64,000 nt of DNA from Bradyrhizobium sp. PSBB068 (GCA_016839165.1 CP069300.1:3596001-3660000); one strand, 5' to 3'. Shown: positions 26,273 to 35,613, counted from the stretch's first letter. Numbers and translations are program-made. Notes: generated by a model not told the origin, from the letters alone.

Positions 26273-27079
26273 TCAGCGCCCCCTGAAGCGCGGTTTGCGC
26301 CGTCCGAGGAACGCCGCAACGCCTTCCTTGTGATCCTCGGTCAGGCTCGCCAGCGCGAACTGGTCGAGATCCATGTGGCTGGCGAGATCGTCGAGCGCAT
26401 GCGCCAGCCGGTTGACCGTCAGCTTGGTCATCGCCACCGAAATCGGCGGCTGGGCGGCGATCTTGGCCGCGAACGCCATCGCGGCTTCGAAGGATTTGCC
26501 GGGATCAGTCACCTGCTCCACCAAGCCCCATTCATAGGCCTCGGCAGCCGAAATCCGGTCGTCGGCCAGGATCACCGCCTGCTTGGTGCGCGCCGGGCCC
26601 ATCAGATGCAGCATGCGCGGCACGCTCTGCCAGCTCATGTTCATGCCGAGCGCAATCTCCGGCACCCGCAGATGCGCATCGCGCGCCATGACGCGGAAAT
26701 CCAGCGCGACGGCGAGCGCCACGCCGCCGCCGACACAGAAGCCCTCGATCGCGCCGATCGTGACCTGCTCCATCTCCTGCCAGGCGCGCGTCAGCCGCGG
26801 CCCGAGCTTCAGGTGGCGGCGCAGCATGCCCATGTCCATGGTCGCGCGCGAACGCCCTTCGGCATCCTTGAGGTCGAAGCCGGCGCTGAACGATTTGGCG
26901 CCGCCGGTCAGCACCACCACCGAGGTGTCGGCATCGTCCTCGAAACTGCGCGCCGCATCGGTCAGCTGCCGCAGCGCCTCCGGCGACAGCGCGTTGATCC
27001 CGTCGCCGCGGTCGAACCGCACCACCGCGATGCGGCCCTCCGGCCCGAGGCCTTTTTCGATCGTCACATAGTCAACCAC
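26273..27079 (-). CDS. enoyl-CoA hydratase/isomerase family protein
   Basis: The crotonase fold is visible: SFSAGFDLKD (oxyanion loop), IGAIEGFCVGGGVALAVALDFRVMA with the second oxyanion glycine pair, and RVPEIALGMNMSWQSVPRM. The residue equivalent to the second catalytic Glu is less clear than in typical hydratases, so hydratase versus isomerase or other crotonase activity is open. GTG 27079 has a GGGAGGT ribosome binding site and gives 268 residues; the longer open frame starts in poorer context. The gene is divergent from the nitrile hydratase operon across 74 bases. The C-terminal FLGRRKPRFRGR is typical of the family. Confidence 0.88.
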   Translation of the reverse strand: MVDYVTIEKGLGPEGRIAVVRFDRGDGINALSPEALRQLTDAARSFEDDADTSVVVLTGGAKSFSAGFDLKDAEGRSRATMDMGMLRRHLKLGPRLTRAWQEMEQVTIGAIEGFCVGGGVALAVALDFRVMARDAHLRVPEIALGMNMSWQSVPRMLHLMGPARTKQAVILADDRISAAEAYEWGLVEQVTDPGKSFEAAMAFAAKIAAQPPISVAMTKLTVNRLAHALDDLASHMDLDQFALASLTEDHKEGVAAFLGRRKPRFRGR

Positions 27080-27153
27080 GCATACCTCCCAGCTCGCATT
27101 GTTGTGTACGGCTTGCCTCGACATAGCATGGCGGTTTCGCCTATTCTCTGGGC

Positions 27154-27783
27154 ATGAGCGAACATGATCATCACCACCACGATCACGACCATTCCGAACT
27201 TTCGGAGACCGAACTGCGCGTCCGCGCGCTGGAATCGATCCTGACCGAAAAAGGCTATGTCGAGGCTGCCGCGCTCGACGCCATCGTGCAGGCCTATGAG
27301 ACCAAGATCGGCCCGCATAACGGCGCCCGGGTCGTCGCCAAGGCCTGGGCCGATCCCGCCTTCAAGCAGGCGCTGCTCGAGGACGCCTCCAAGGCAGTCG
27401 GCACCCTCGGCCATGTCAGCCGGGTCGGCGACCATCTGGTCGCGATCGAGAACACGCCCGGTCGCCACAACATGGTCGTCTGCACGCTCTGCTCCTGTTA
27501 CCCTTGGGAGATGCTGGGCCTGCCGCCGGTCTGGTACAAGGCCTCGCCGTACCGTTCGCGCGCGGTCAAGGATCCGCGCGGCGTACTGGCCGATTTCGGC
27601 GTCAGCCTGCCGAAGGAAACCGAAATCCGGGTCTGGGACTCGACCGCCGAGACGCGCTTCCTGGTGCTGCCGATGCGGCCCGCCGGTACCGAGGGCTGGA
27701 GCGAGGAGCAGCTCGCCGAGCTCGTGACGCGCGATTCGATGATCGGCACCGGATTCCCGAAGACGCCGGGAGCTCCGTCATGA
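27154..27783 (+). CDS. nthA: nitrile hydratase alpha subunit (cobalt type)
   Basis: The metal-binding sequence [11 protein letters not shown] (Cys110, Cys113, Ser114, Cys115) is the nitrile hydratase claw; the Thr after the first Cys is characteristic of cobalt rather than iron enzymes. The enzyme hydrates nitriles to amides using a non-corrin Co(III) with oxidised cysteine ligands. Residues 1-13 are strikingly His-rich ([10 protein letters not shown]), unlike the minimal family core, and could help metal acquisition. Length is 209 residues. The stop overlaps the beta-subunit start (ATGA). Confidence 0.95.
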   Translation: MSEHDHHHHDHDHSELSETELRVRALESILTEKGYVEAAALDAIVQAYETKIGPHNGARVVAKAWADPAFKQALLEDASKAVGTLGHVSRVGDHLVAIENTPGRHNMVVCTLCSCYPWEMLGLPPVWYKASPYRSRAVKDPRGVLADFGVSLPKETEIRVWDSTAETRFLVLPMRPAGTEGWSEEQLAELVTRDSMIGTGFPKTPGAPS

Positions 27784-28439
27784 ACGGCGTCCACGACATG
27801 GGCGGCATGGACGGGTTCGGCAAGGTCGAGCCCGAGCCGAACGAGCCGATGTTCCATGAGGAATGGGAATCGCGGGTGCTCGCCATGGTCCGTGCGATGG
27901 GCGCGGCCGGCGCCTTCAACATCGACGCCTCGCGCTTCTATCGCGAGACCCTGCCCCCGCAGGTCTATCTGTCGAGCTCCTATTACAAAAAATGGTTCCT
28001 TGGGCTGGAAGCCCTGCTGCTAGACAAGGGCTATATCTCCAAGGACGACGTCGCATCCGGACATTCCGTCGCGCCGGCGAAATCGCTCAAACACGGCAAG
28101 TTCTCGATCCCCGATGTCGAGCGCATCATGGTGCGCGGCAAGTTCGGCCGCGCGGCGCCGGCCCCGGCGAAGTTCAAGGCCGGCGATCGGGTGCGGGCGA
28201 AGAACATCCATCCCGCCACGCACACGCGGCTGCCGCGCTATGTGCGCGGTCATGTCGGCGTGGTCGAGCGCGATCATGGCTGTCACGTCTTTCCCGATAC
28301 GGCTGCCAACGATGCCGGCGAGCATCCGCAATGGCTGTACACCGTCGTGTTCGACGGACGTGAGCTGTGGGGGCCGGACTCGGATCCGACCATCAAGGTC
28401 TCGATCGACGCGTTCGAGCCCTATCTGGAGGCGGTGTGA
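27780..28439 (+). CDS. nthB: nitrile hydratase beta subunit
   Basis: The 219-residue protein starts [29 protein letters not shown], the standard beta N terminus. It contains [11 protein letters not shown] and [14 protein letters not shown], and the C-terminal SH3-like barrel [26 protein letters not shown]. The conserved arginines of the barrel hydrogen-bond to the oxidised cysteines of alpha. It forms the alpha-beta heterodimer and shares overlapping stop/start codons with both neighbours, ensuring stoichiometric synthesis. Confidence 0.95.
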   Translation: MNGVHDMGGMDGFGKVEPEPNEPMFHEEWESRVLAMVRAMGAAGAFNIDASRFYRETLPPQVYLSSSYYKKWFLGLEALLLDKGYISKDDVASGHSVAPAKSLKHGKFSIPDVERIMVRGKFGRAAPAPAKFKAGDRVRAKNIHPATHTRLPRYVRGHVGVVERDHGCHVFPDTAANDAGEHPQWLYTVVFDGRELWGPDSDPTIKVSIDAFEPYLEAV

Positions 28440-28816
28440 TGGATGCCGGCGCCGCCGCGCGCGCGACCAGTGCCGTGTCCAGCATTCCCCGCGATCAGGA
28501 CGGCCCGGTGTTTCGCGCGCCCTGGGAAGCACAGGCGTTCGCGATGGCACTGACGCTGCATGACCGCGGCGTGTTCACCTGGCCCGAATGGGCGGCGGCC
28601 CTCGCCGACCAGATCAAACGCGCGCAGGCCGCCGGCGATCCCGACACCGGCGAAACCTATTATCAGCATTGGCTGGCGACGCTCGAACACCTTGTCGCCG
28701 CCAAGGGCGTCACGACGCACGAGACGCTGCATCGCTACCGCGACGCCTGGGATCACGCCGCCGACCGCACCCCGCACGGCCAACCGATCGTACTGACGGC
28801 GGCGGATTTCGGGTAG
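28439..28816 (+). CDS. nitrile hydratase accessory (activator) protein
   Basis: This 125-residue protein resembles the N-terminal half of nitrile hydratase beta subunits: PVFRAPWEAQAFAMALTLHDRGVFTWPEWAAALADQI and DTGETYYQHWLATLEHLVAAKG. Cobalt-type operons encode such a small homologue, which forms a complex with alpha, loads cobalt and is then replaced by beta (self-subunit swapping). The ATG is the overlap of TGATG with the beta stop. It ends the operon; no clear terminator follows within the next 170 bases. Confidence 0.88.
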   Translation: MDAGAAARATSAVSSIPRDQDGPVFRAPWEAQAFAMALTLHDRGVFTWPEWAAALADQIKRAQAAGDPDTGETYYQHWLATLEHLVAAKGVTTHETLHRYRDAWDHAADRTPHGQPIVLTAADFG

Positions 28817-28992
28817 CGGCGCCCACGAAAGCAGTGAACCGAAGCTGCACGATTTCTGAATTTTAGAATAGTAAGGCTGAGTTGCCCGACGTGTCAAGCC
28901 GCCGTGTCGAACGCCGGCGACCGCCAGCTCCTTTGCATGGGGTTGTTTTCAATATTTTGGCGGCGCGCCCCTGCGGAGGCCATCAGCCGCGG

Positions 28993-29712
28993 TTACGCGC
29001 CCCCCTGCGCGACGTACTCCCGCCAACCCTTGGCACGCAGGCTGCAGGCCGGGCACTCGCCGCAGCCATAGCCCCAATCATGTTGCGCGCCGCGTTCGCC
29101 GAGATAGCAGGTGTGAGAGCGCTCTCGGATCAGATCGACCAGCCCTGCCCCGCCGAGCTCGTGCGCGAGCCGCCAGGTCGCGGCCTTGTCGAGCCACATC
29201 AGCGGCGTGTGCAGCTCGAAGTTTCTGGCCATGCCGAGGTTGAGCGCCGACTGCAAGGCCTTGATGGTGTCGTTGCGGCAATCCGGATAGCCGGAATAGT
29301 CGGTTTCGCACATGCCGCCGATGATGTGGCGGATGCCGCGCCGGTAGGCCAGCGCCGCGGCGAAGGTGAGGAACACGAGGTTGCGGCCCGGCACGAAGGT
29401 GTTCGGCAACCCGTCCGCGCCCATTTCGATGGCGACGTCACGGGTCAGCGCGGTGTCGGAAATGTCCGACAGCGTCGGGATCGCGAGCGTGTGACTGTCG
29501 CCGAGCTTCGCCGCCCAGTCCGGCCGCATCTGTTTGATCCCGGCCAGCAATTGGTCGCGGCAATCCAGTTCGACGGCATGGCGTTGGCCGTAGGAAAAGC
29601 CCAGCATCTCGACGCGGGCGAAGCGCGACAAGGCCCAGGCCAGACAGGTCGTGGAATCCTGGCCGCCGGAAAACAGCACCAGCGCGGTGTCGGAAGCGTT
29701 CTGTTCGGTCAT
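28993..29712 (-). CDS. queC: 7-cyano-7-deazaguanine synthase
   Basis: QueC features are clear: the PP-loop [18 protein letters not shown] at the N terminus, [42 protein letters not shown], and a C-terminal zinc site with Cys in HTCY, then CGECPAC. The enzyme makes preQ0 from 7-carboxy-7-deazaguanine, ATP and ammonia in queuosine synthesis. Start at the internal ATG 29712 gives 239 residues, the usual size. No other queuosine gene is adjacent. It is divergent from mazG. Confidence 0.95.
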   Translation of the reverse strand: MTEQNASDTALVLFSGGQDSTTCLAWALSRFARVEMLGFSYGQRHAVELDCRDQLLAGIKQMRPDWAAKLGDSHTLAIPTLSDISDTALTRDVAIEMGADGLPNTFVPGRNLVFLTFAAALAYRRGIRHIIGGMCETDYSGYPDCRNDTIKALQSALNLGMARNFELHTPLMWLDKAATWRLAHELGGAGLVDLIRERSHTCYLGERGAQHDWGYGCGECPACSLRAKGWREYVAQGGA

Positions 29713-29840
29713 GGAACGGGCTTTACCACTCCTTCGCCCTGCGGCCAATCGGTGGACGGCGCCGCGATTCCGGCGCGTTTTGCTGGGATCGACTGGGTCG
29801 ATTTGGCATAACGGCTCGACCTCTCATCCAGCGGTGCTCC

Positions 29841-30701
29841 ATGACCCCTTCCCGCGACATTTCCCGCCTGATCGAGATCATGGCCGCGCTGCGGACACCG
29901 GTGACGGGGTGTCCATGGGATCTCATTCAGAACTTCGAGACCATCGCGCCCTACACGATCGAAGAGGCCTATGAGGTCGCGGACGCGATCACGCGCGGCG
30001 ATCTCGACGATCTGCGCGAGGAACTCGGCGACCTCCTGCTCCAGGTGGTCTATCACGCGAGGATGGCCGAGGAGCAGAACGCATTTGCCTTCGGCGACGT
30101 GGTCGAGGCGATCACCAGGAAGATGATCCGCCGCCATCCGCATGTCTTTGCCGACAAGGACGGCAACATCCAGCCGGCCAGTGTCAAGAGCGCCTGGGAG
30201 CGCATCAAGGCGGAGGAGAAGGCCGAGCGCGCGGCACGTCGGCCGCCAGAGGAGACCGCGCACACATCGCTGCTGGCGAGCGTGAAGGCGGGCCTTCCCG
30301 CCCTGACGCGCGCGATGGAGTTGCAGCGCAAGGCCTCCACCGTCGGCTTCGACTGGAACGACCCACGCGCGGTGCTCGCCAAGATCCGCGAGGAGGCCGA
30401 TGAGATCGAGGCCGCGCTCGACCGCAACGACAAGCAGGAGATCGCCGAGGAAACCGGTGACCTGATGTTCGCTCTGGTCAACCTCGCCCGCCACGTCGAC
30501 GCCGATCCGGAAACCGCGCTGCGCGCGACCAACGCCAAGTTCGAGCGGCGGTTTGCCTATATCGAACGGGCGCTGGCGGCAAAGGGACGTTCACTGGAGA
30601 ACGCGTCGCTCGACGAGATGGATGCGCTGTGGAACGAGGCGAAAACAGCCGCCACAACCACCGCTGTCGTCCCTGCGAAAGCGGGGACCCATACCGCGTG
30701 A
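29841..30701 (+). CDS. mazG: nucleoside triphosphate pyrophosphohydrolase
   Basis: Two tandem MazG domains are visible. The first has CPWDLIQNFETIAPYTIEEAYEVADAI with the E-x-x-E-x12-E-x-x-D metal motif (REELGDLLLQVVYH). The second has KIREEADEIEAALD and EIAEETGDLMFALVNLARH. MazG hydrolyses NTPs to NMPs and pyrophosphate, removing aberrant nucleotides. CPWD rather than CPWDxxQT followed by HxSL is slightly divergent. The last ~12 codons (VVPAKAGTHTA) are not MazG sequence but the start of a dispersed palindromic repeat, which now supplies the stop codon. Confidence 0.93.
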   Translation: MTPSRDISRLIEIMAALRTPVTGCPWDLIQNFETIAPYTIEEAYEVADAITRGDLDDLREELGDLLLQVVYHARMAEEQNAFAFGDVVEAITRKMIRRHPHVFADKDGNIQPASVKSAWERIKAEEKAERAARRPPEETAHTSLLASVKAGLPALTRAMELQRKASTVGFDWNDPRAVLAKIREEADEIEAALDRNDKQEIAEETGDLMFALVNLARHVDADPETALRATNAKFERRFAYIERALAAKGRSLENASLDEMDALWNEAKTAATTTAVVPAKAGTHTA

Positions 30702-30830
30702 TCTATCGGTTGGTTGGCGGTATCGGTCCCGCGGCATCGCCAGAGATTCGTCGAGGCGATCAAGCAGAACTGCTGCTGCGCTCAACAACGATGGCCTGTG
30801 GTTATGGGTCCCTGCTTTCGCAGGGACGAC
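30666..30830. repeat. 165-bp dispersed palindromic repeat (PAKAGTH/PAFAGT type)
   Basis: The element is bounded by 27-base inverted ends, one starting GTCGTCCCTGCGAAAGC and the other its complement, with one mismatch. Translation of the ends gives VPAKAGTH or VPAFAGTT, peptides I recognise as widespread in Bradyrhizobium and related genomes as relics of this repeat. No transposase lies inside, so it resembles a MITE or REP-like unit. Only one copy is seen in this window. It begins inside the 3' end of mazG and ends 26 bases before mgtE's stop. Confidence 0.75.
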
Positions 30831-30856
30831 GGCGAGTTTGAGGACGCTGCCTCACC

Positions 30857-32227
30857 TCACAGCAGCGTCCCGCGCAGGATAACCGCGGCAACGCCGAAAT
30901 AGATCACGAGACCTGTCACGTCGACCAGCGTCGCGACGAACGGCGCGGATGCGCTGGCGGGATCGAAGCCGATGCGCTTGAGGACGAACGGCAGCATCGA
31001 GCCGCACAGCGAGCCGAAGGTGACGATGCCGATCAGCGTGGCGCCGACGGTCGCGGCCACCAGCCCCCAATGCGGGCCGTAGTCGAACAGGCCCATGGTC
31101 TGCCAGAGCGCGATCCTGACAATACCGATCAGGCCGAGGATAGAGCCGAGCACGATACCGGTCGGGACTTCGCGCACCGCGACTCGCCACCAGTCGCGCA
31201 GCCGCACTTCGTGCAATGCCAGCGAACGGATCAGCAGCGAGGTCGCCTGTGAGCCGGAGTTGCCGCCGGAGCTCATGATCAGCGGGATGAAGAGCGTCAG
31301 CACGATCGCCTTCTCGAGCTCGCTCTGGTACGACTGCATCGCGGTCGCGGTCAGCATTTCCGACAGGAACAGCGCGCACAGCCAGCCGGCGCGCTTCTTG
31401 ATCATCTCGCCGAAGCCGATCCGCAAGTATGGCTCGTCGATCGCTTCCATGCCGCCGAACTTCTGGGCGTCCTCGGTCGATTCCTCGACGATGGCGTCGA
31501 TGACGTCGTCCACCGTGACGATGCCGAGGATGTGGCCGGGGCCGTCGACGACGGCGACCGCGAGCAGATCGTAGCGCGAGATCAGCCGCGCCGCCTCCAT
31601 GCGGTCGGCCTCGGGGGCGATCATCAGCGGCTTCCGTGCCGGCGCCGCGGTCAGCACATTGGCGTGCGGGTCGGCCGAGATCAGGCGGCGCAGCGGCACG
31701 GCCTGGATCAGGGTCTTCTTGACCGGGTCGATCACGAAGATCGAGTAGACAGTCTCGCGGGTGCGCTCGACCATCCGGATGTGATGCAGCACCTCGGCGA
31801 TGGTCCAGGTCGAGGGCACGCTGACGAACTCGGTCGTCATGATGCTGCCGGCGCTGCGCTCGGGATAGGCCAGCAGCCCCGAGATGACGCTGCGGGTCTC
31901 CGGATTGAGCCCGTTCAGCAGCGTGGTGCGCAGCGGCTCGACCAGCTCCTTGAAGATGTCGGCGGCGCGGTCGTCGGAGACGCCCGACAGCAGCGACACC
32001 GCGGTGTCCGTCGGCAGCTCAGCCAGGATCTCGCAGGTGTTGTCGAGCCCCGGCAGGTCGAGCACCTCGATCGCCTTCTCGGCCGGCAGCGAGCGCAGCA
32101 GCTTGGCGGCGTCCGCCGGTTCCCGGGCGTTGAGCGCCTCGACGATTTCGGGCGCCCGCTCATGGGCGATATCCCCGTGCGGGCTCGCGACCGTCTCCAA
32201 TGTCATGGTGTCGCCTGAATTCTGCAT
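30857..32227 (-). CDS. mgtE: magnesium transporter MgtE
   Basis: The 456-residue protein has the MgtE layout. An N-terminal superhelical domain (AAKLLRSLPAEKAIEVLDLPG) is followed by paired CBS domains (SAGSIMTTEFVSVPSTWTIAEVL and LAVAVVDGPGHILGIVTVDDVIDAI). Five C-terminal membrane helices include the selectivity region PLIMSSGGNSGSQATSLLIRSLAL. The CBS and N domains gate the pore by cytoplasmic magnesium. ATG 32227 has a GAGGGTG ribosome binding site. It is monocistronic as far as visible. Confidence 0.95.
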   Translation of the reverse strand: MQNSGDTMTLETVASPHGDIAHERAPEIVEALNAREPADAAKLLRSLPAEKAIEVLDLPGLDNTCEILAELPTDTAVSLLSGVSDDRAADIFKELVEPLRTTLLNGLNPETRSVISGLLAYPERSAGSIMTTEFVSVPSTWTIAEVLHHIRMVERTRETVYSIFVIDPVKKTLIQAVPLRRLISADPHANVLTAAPARKPLMIAPEADRMEAARLISRYDLLAVAVVDGPGHILGIVTVDDVIDAIVEESTEDAQKFGGMEAIDEPYLRIGFGEMIKKRAGWLCALFLSEMLTATAMQSYQSELEKAIVLTLFIPLIMSSGGNSGSQATSLLIRSLALHEVRLRDWWRVAVREVPTGIVLGSILGLIGIVRIALWQTMGLFDYGPHWGLVAATVGATLIGIVTFGSLCGSMLPFVLKRIGFDPASASAPFVATLVDVTGLVIYFGVAAVILRGTLL

Positions 32228-32367
32228 CGATCACCCTCGCCTGTGCGTCCAGCAGCGAATGAACCACGGCGGCGCAGAATTCAAACAGAAAGTGCGGCGG
32301 CGCGTCCCAGGCGCGCAGCAGTGAGGCCGCCTCACGGCGCCGTCACATTTCGGGGGATCGCGGCCGA

Positions 32368-33543
32368 TCAGGCCCGGCTGAACAGCTTCGCCGCGTCTTC
32401 CACCGCCTGGCGCGCGGCGGCGTAGTCAGGCGTTTCGTTGTCGTCGTTGAAACCGAAATAGTCGTTCTCGCCGACCGGCTGAACGACGATGCCGTCGCGC
32501 CGGCCGAGCACGCTGAGGTTACGGTAGAAGACGCCGTAACCGACATCCGGCTGGGGAATGAGCCAGGCGATCTGGCCGCGCACCGGAACGATGCTCTCGT
32601 CGCGAAACAACGCACGGGCGCCATAGCCGGTGCAATTGACAATGACGGTTTCGCGGATCTTCGAAAGATCGGACGGCGCCTGCAACTCGATCGGCACGAA
32701 GAGGCCCCCGGCGCGCTGAAACTCTGCCTCCAGTTGCCGATAGAGATCCGTGACGTTGTAGGTCAGCGAGGCGCTTTTCCAGGCGTACGGCGCGGGAAAT
32801 GGATTTGATCCGGCGGCCAGCAAGTCCCATCGCGGCGTGAGCGACCGGACGCGGCCGCGCAGTTCGAGGAATTTCTTCTGGCCGTCGGCCGAGGCATGCT
32901 GACGCCGGTGCGGACGGCCGTCGGCGTCGGGAGCATCGTCGGAGAGCAGATAGCGATCCGTCCATTCGATCGGATTGCCGGCAAGGCCGAGATAGCTTTG
33001 ATGGGCTGCGAAGGTCGTGCGCGCCATGCGCTCCCAGCGGTCGGCGAAGTCCGGCGCGACATCGGCTTCCATCGCGACGCGCGAATCCGGCGACCAGTCT
33101 CCGGTCGCGCGTGCCGAGCGCACCTGAGGGAAACGCTCCTTGGCATAGATCGTGACGGTCGCGCCCATCCGCTGGGCTGTGATTGCGGTCGTCAGGCCGA
33201 TCGCGCCGGCGCCGAGGACGGCGATATTGCGCGTGCTCAATTGCAGGGCCAGCGGCACGGCCTCCTGCGCGGCGCCCCACGACAGCGACCAGCCGCTTCC
33301 ACCATGTCCATAATTGTGGACGACATACTTCGCGTCGATCCATTCCGCCTCGATGCGCGGACCGGCGGCGCGGAAGGGACGCAGGCACACGGTGACGCGA
33401 AACATCCGGTCCGGACGCGCAAGGACCGGCCGGAGTGCGGGGGCATCGACGAACGCAGCGTTGTCGGCGGCGCCACGCGTTGAAATCCCTGCGACCGCGG
33501 CGCTCGCCAGGCCGCCGCCGAGAAATGCCCGACGATTGAACAT
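32368..33543 (-). CDS. D-amino-acid-oxidase-like FAD oxidoreductase with permuted order and Tat signal
   Basis: A twin-arginine-like leader (FNRRAFLGGGLASAAVAG) suggests export. After it come VTVCLRPFRAAGPRIEAEWI and VVHNYGHGGSGWSLSWG (residues 76-84 core). In ordinary D-amino-acid oxidases these form the C terminus and bind the substrate carboxylate and FAD. They are followed here by the Rossmann motif AVLGAGAIGLTTAITAQRMG (GxGxxG at 111-116), normally the N terminus, then SARATGDWSPDSR and, near the end, VPVRGQIAWL. The order is therefore circularly permuted relative to the classical enzyme. The substrate is unknown; DAAO/DASPO-like oxidation of an amine or D-amino acid is plausible. Length is 391 residues. 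Confidence 0.82.
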   Translation of the reverse strand: MFNRRAFLGGGLASAAVAGISTRGAADNAAFVDAPALRPVLARPDRMFRVTVCLRPFRAAGPRIEAEWIDAKYVVHNYGHGGSGWSLSWGAAQEAVPLALQLSTRNIAVLGAGAIGLTTAITAQRMGATVTIYAKERFPQVRSARATGDWSPDSRVAMEADVAPDFADRWERMARTTFAAHQSYLGLAGNPIEWTDRYLLSDDAPDADGRPHRRQHASADGQKKFLELRGRVRSLTPRWDLLAAGSNPFPAPYAWKSASLTYNVTDLYRQLEAEFQRAGGLFVPIELQAPSDLSKIRETVIVNCTGYGARALFRDESIVPVRGQIAWLIPQPDVGYGVFYRNLSVLGRRDGIVVQPVGENDYFGFNDDNETPDYAAARQAVEDAAKLFSRA

Positions 33544-33576
33544 CGATCCCCCTTGCCGTCTCGGACTTCCGGGACG

Positions 33577-34971
33577 CTACGTCCCGTGCGGCAGAGCATC
33601 GAATCGTGACACGACGATGTCGCGCTTGGTCTCGTCGACCCGCACCGTCATGTCGAACCGCTCGCCATGAAGCTCCTTGCTCAGGACCTCGGCATTGCGG
33701 TGCAGCCAGCTGATGCCGGCGCCATCGGCGGCGTCGATCGACAGGTCGAGCGTGATGCGCTTGGCCGCGAGGCGATCCTCGATCGCGGTCAACAATGCGT
33801 CGATCCCCTCGCCGGTCACGGCCGAAACCAGGAAGCATGGCCGCTCCGGCGGGCGGCGCGCAGCAATGTTGCGCAGATTGTCCCGCTCCTCGGGATCGAA
33901 GCGGTCGATCTTGTTCCAGACCTCGATGATGCGCAGGCCGCCATCGGCGTCGGGATCGATGCCGAGCTGGCGCAGCACGCCCTCGACGTCGCGCTCCTGT
34001 GCCTCGGCGTCTTCATGGGAGATGTCGCGGACATGCAGGACGATGTCGGCTTCCAGCACCTCCTCCAGCGTGGCGCGGAACGCAGCGACCAGTTGGGTCG
34101 GCAGATTGGAAATGAAGCCGACCGTGTCCGACAGCATCGCTCTGCCGCCATGCGGCAAATTGAGCGCGCGCAGGGTCGGGTCGAGCGTCGCGAACAGCAT
34201 GTCGGCGGCCTGCACGTCAGACCGGGTCAGGCGGTTGAACAGGGTCGATTTGCCGGCATTGGTGTAGCCGACCAGTGCCACCACGCGGTAGGGCACGCGC
34301 TGGCGGCCGGCGCGATGCAGCCGCCGCGTCGCCTGCACCTTCTTCAATTCGCCCTCGAGCTTGGTGATGCGCTCGCTGATCAGGCGGCGGTCGGCCTCGA
34401 TCTGGGTCTCGCCGGGGCCGCCCATGAAGCCGAAGCCGCCGCGCTGGCGCTCGAGATGGGTCCATGACCGCACCAGGCGGCTGCGCTGATAGTTGAGATG
34501 GGCGAGCTCGACCTGCAGCGCACCTTCCTTGGTCTTGGCGCGGCGGCCGAAGATTTCCAGGATCAGGCCAGTGCGGTCGAGCACCTTGGTGCTCCAGGCC
34601 TTCTCGAGGTTGCGCTGCTGGATCGGCGACAGCGCGCAATCCATCACCACGAGTTCGACCGTGTTGCTGGCGACGAGGCCGTTGATCTCCTCCACCTTGC
34701 CCTTGCCGAGATAGGTCGCGGGCCGGATCTGGCTGATCGGCGCGACAACGGACTCAACGACGGTGAGGTCGATCGCACCGGCGAGGCCGGCGGCCTCCTC
34801 GATCCGTGCTTCGTAGTCGCGGATCGCGGAATCCGGCTGCGCGTCGCCGTCGCCACGGCGCGCGCGCAGGTACGGGCCGATGACGATGACTCGCCCGGTA
34901 CCGCCGTTCCCGGCCGACCCGGGCCTAGACTTGGTCCGGTCGGCGCCCCCTTCACGATCGAAGGGTTCCAA
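33577..34971 (-). CDS. hflX: GTPase HflX
   Basis: HflX-specific N-terminal segments (RPATYLGKGKVEEI, DCALSPIQQRNLEKAW, RTGLILEIFGRRAKTKEGALQVELA, GGPGETQIEADRR) precede a GTPase domain with G1 GYTNAGKSTLFNRLT, G3 DTVGFISNLP and G4 NKID. HflX binds stalled ribosomes and splits subunits under stress. The only start giving the full N terminus is TTG 34971, 11 bases after the hfq stop; 464 residues. A small inverted repeat (CGGGACG/CGTCCCG) spans the stop codon. The hfq-hflX pair is conserved in proteobacteria. Confidence 0.94.
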   Translation of the reverse strand: MEPFDREGGADRTKSRPGSAGNGGTGRVIVIGPYLRARRGDGDAQPDSAIRDYEARIEEAAGLAGAIDLTVVESVVAPISQIRPATYLGKGKVEEINGLVASNTVELVVMDCALSPIQQRNLEKAWSTKVLDRTGLILEIFGRRAKTKEGALQVELAHLNYQRSRLVRSWTHLERQRGGFGFMGGPGETQIEADRRLISERITKLEGELKKVQATRRLHRAGRQRVPYRVVALVGYTNAGKSTLFNRLTRSDVQAADMLFATLDPTLRALNLPHGGRAMLSDTVGFISNLPTQLVAAFRATLEEVLEADIVLHVRDISHEDAEAQERDVEGVLRQLGIDPDADGGLRIIEVWNKIDRFDPEERDNLRNIAARRPPERPCFLVSAVTGEGIDALLTAIEDRLAAKRITLDLSIDAADGAGISWLHRNAEVLSKELHGERFDMTVRVDETKRDIVVSRFDALPHGT

Positions 34972-34982
34972 TCAGTTCACTC

Positions 34983-35231
34983 TCAAGCAGGTGCGTCCTC
35001 GCCACCTTCGAACAGCTGAATCGGAGCTCCCGGCATGATAGTCGAGATCGCGTGCTTGTAGACAAGCTGCGAATGACCGTCGCGCCGCAGCAGCAAGCAG
35101 AAATTGTCGAACCATGTGACAATGCCCTGCAGCTTTACCCCGTTGACCAGAAATATCGTCAGTGGCGTCTTGGTTTTACGAACGTGATTAAGGAAGGTGT
35201 CTTGTAGATTTTGTGCGCGGTCTGCCGCCAT
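34983..35231 (-). CDS. hfq: RNA chaperone Hfq
   Basis: The 82-residue protein has both Sm motifs: [42 protein letters not shown], then [12 protein letters not shown], including the YKH signature. The hexamer promotes pairing of small RNAs with mRNAs; in rhizobia it affects nitrogen fixation and stress responses. It lies between ntrX and hflX on the same strand, with 382 bases upstream where its own promoter should be. Confidence 0.97.
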   Translation of the reverse strand: MAADRAQNLQDTFLNHVRKTKTPLTIFLVNGVKLQGIVTWFDNFCLLLRRDGHSQLVYKHAISTIMPGAPIQLFEGGEDAPA

Positions 35232-35613
35232 TGTTTTTGTCCCGCAAGCTTGTGCTTCTTTTTATTGAACCGGTTGCGGCTCTCTGACGGAGCCTCCTCC
35301 GGCTGCCCACCTGCCCTGAGATCCCCCTCTGGCAGGCGTAGCGGTAGGATTAGAGGCCACGCGCGGTTTTTAGGCAAGCCGGTTCGGGGTGCAGTCGGTA
35401 GGAACACGGTGGCAATTCTAAGAAAGCGCAAGGAAAGAGACGAATATTCTCGTGGAGAGTGGATAAATCCCCGGCTGTACCGTGTCTTGCCCTCGCCTCG
35501 CCGGCGCTCTACCTGGCCCCGAAGCCTGGTCCCGGCGGTGAGCGCCGGGGCCTCGCTCCAGGTCGCGGGCGGTTGCCTGCCCAGGGCACGTCGTGATCGG
35601 CCGCCCCTGAGCG
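35232..35613. other. intergenic region between ntrX and hfq
   Basis: This 382-base gap shows no convincing coding frame. A 7-base stem with a 5-base loop (CCCGGCG/CGCCGGG, 35531-35549) lies about 65 bases after the ntrX stop and might attenuate transcription, though no T tract follows. The hfq promoter should lie in the hfq-proximal half, which has a less GC-rich stretch (about 35225-35280). Confidence 0.4.

Noticed and set aside
33570..33586. Inverted repeat spanning the hflX stop codon as a terminator
   Set aside because: The 7-base stem with a 3-base loop lacks a following T tract and overlaps coding sequence; it may be chance in GC-rich DNA.
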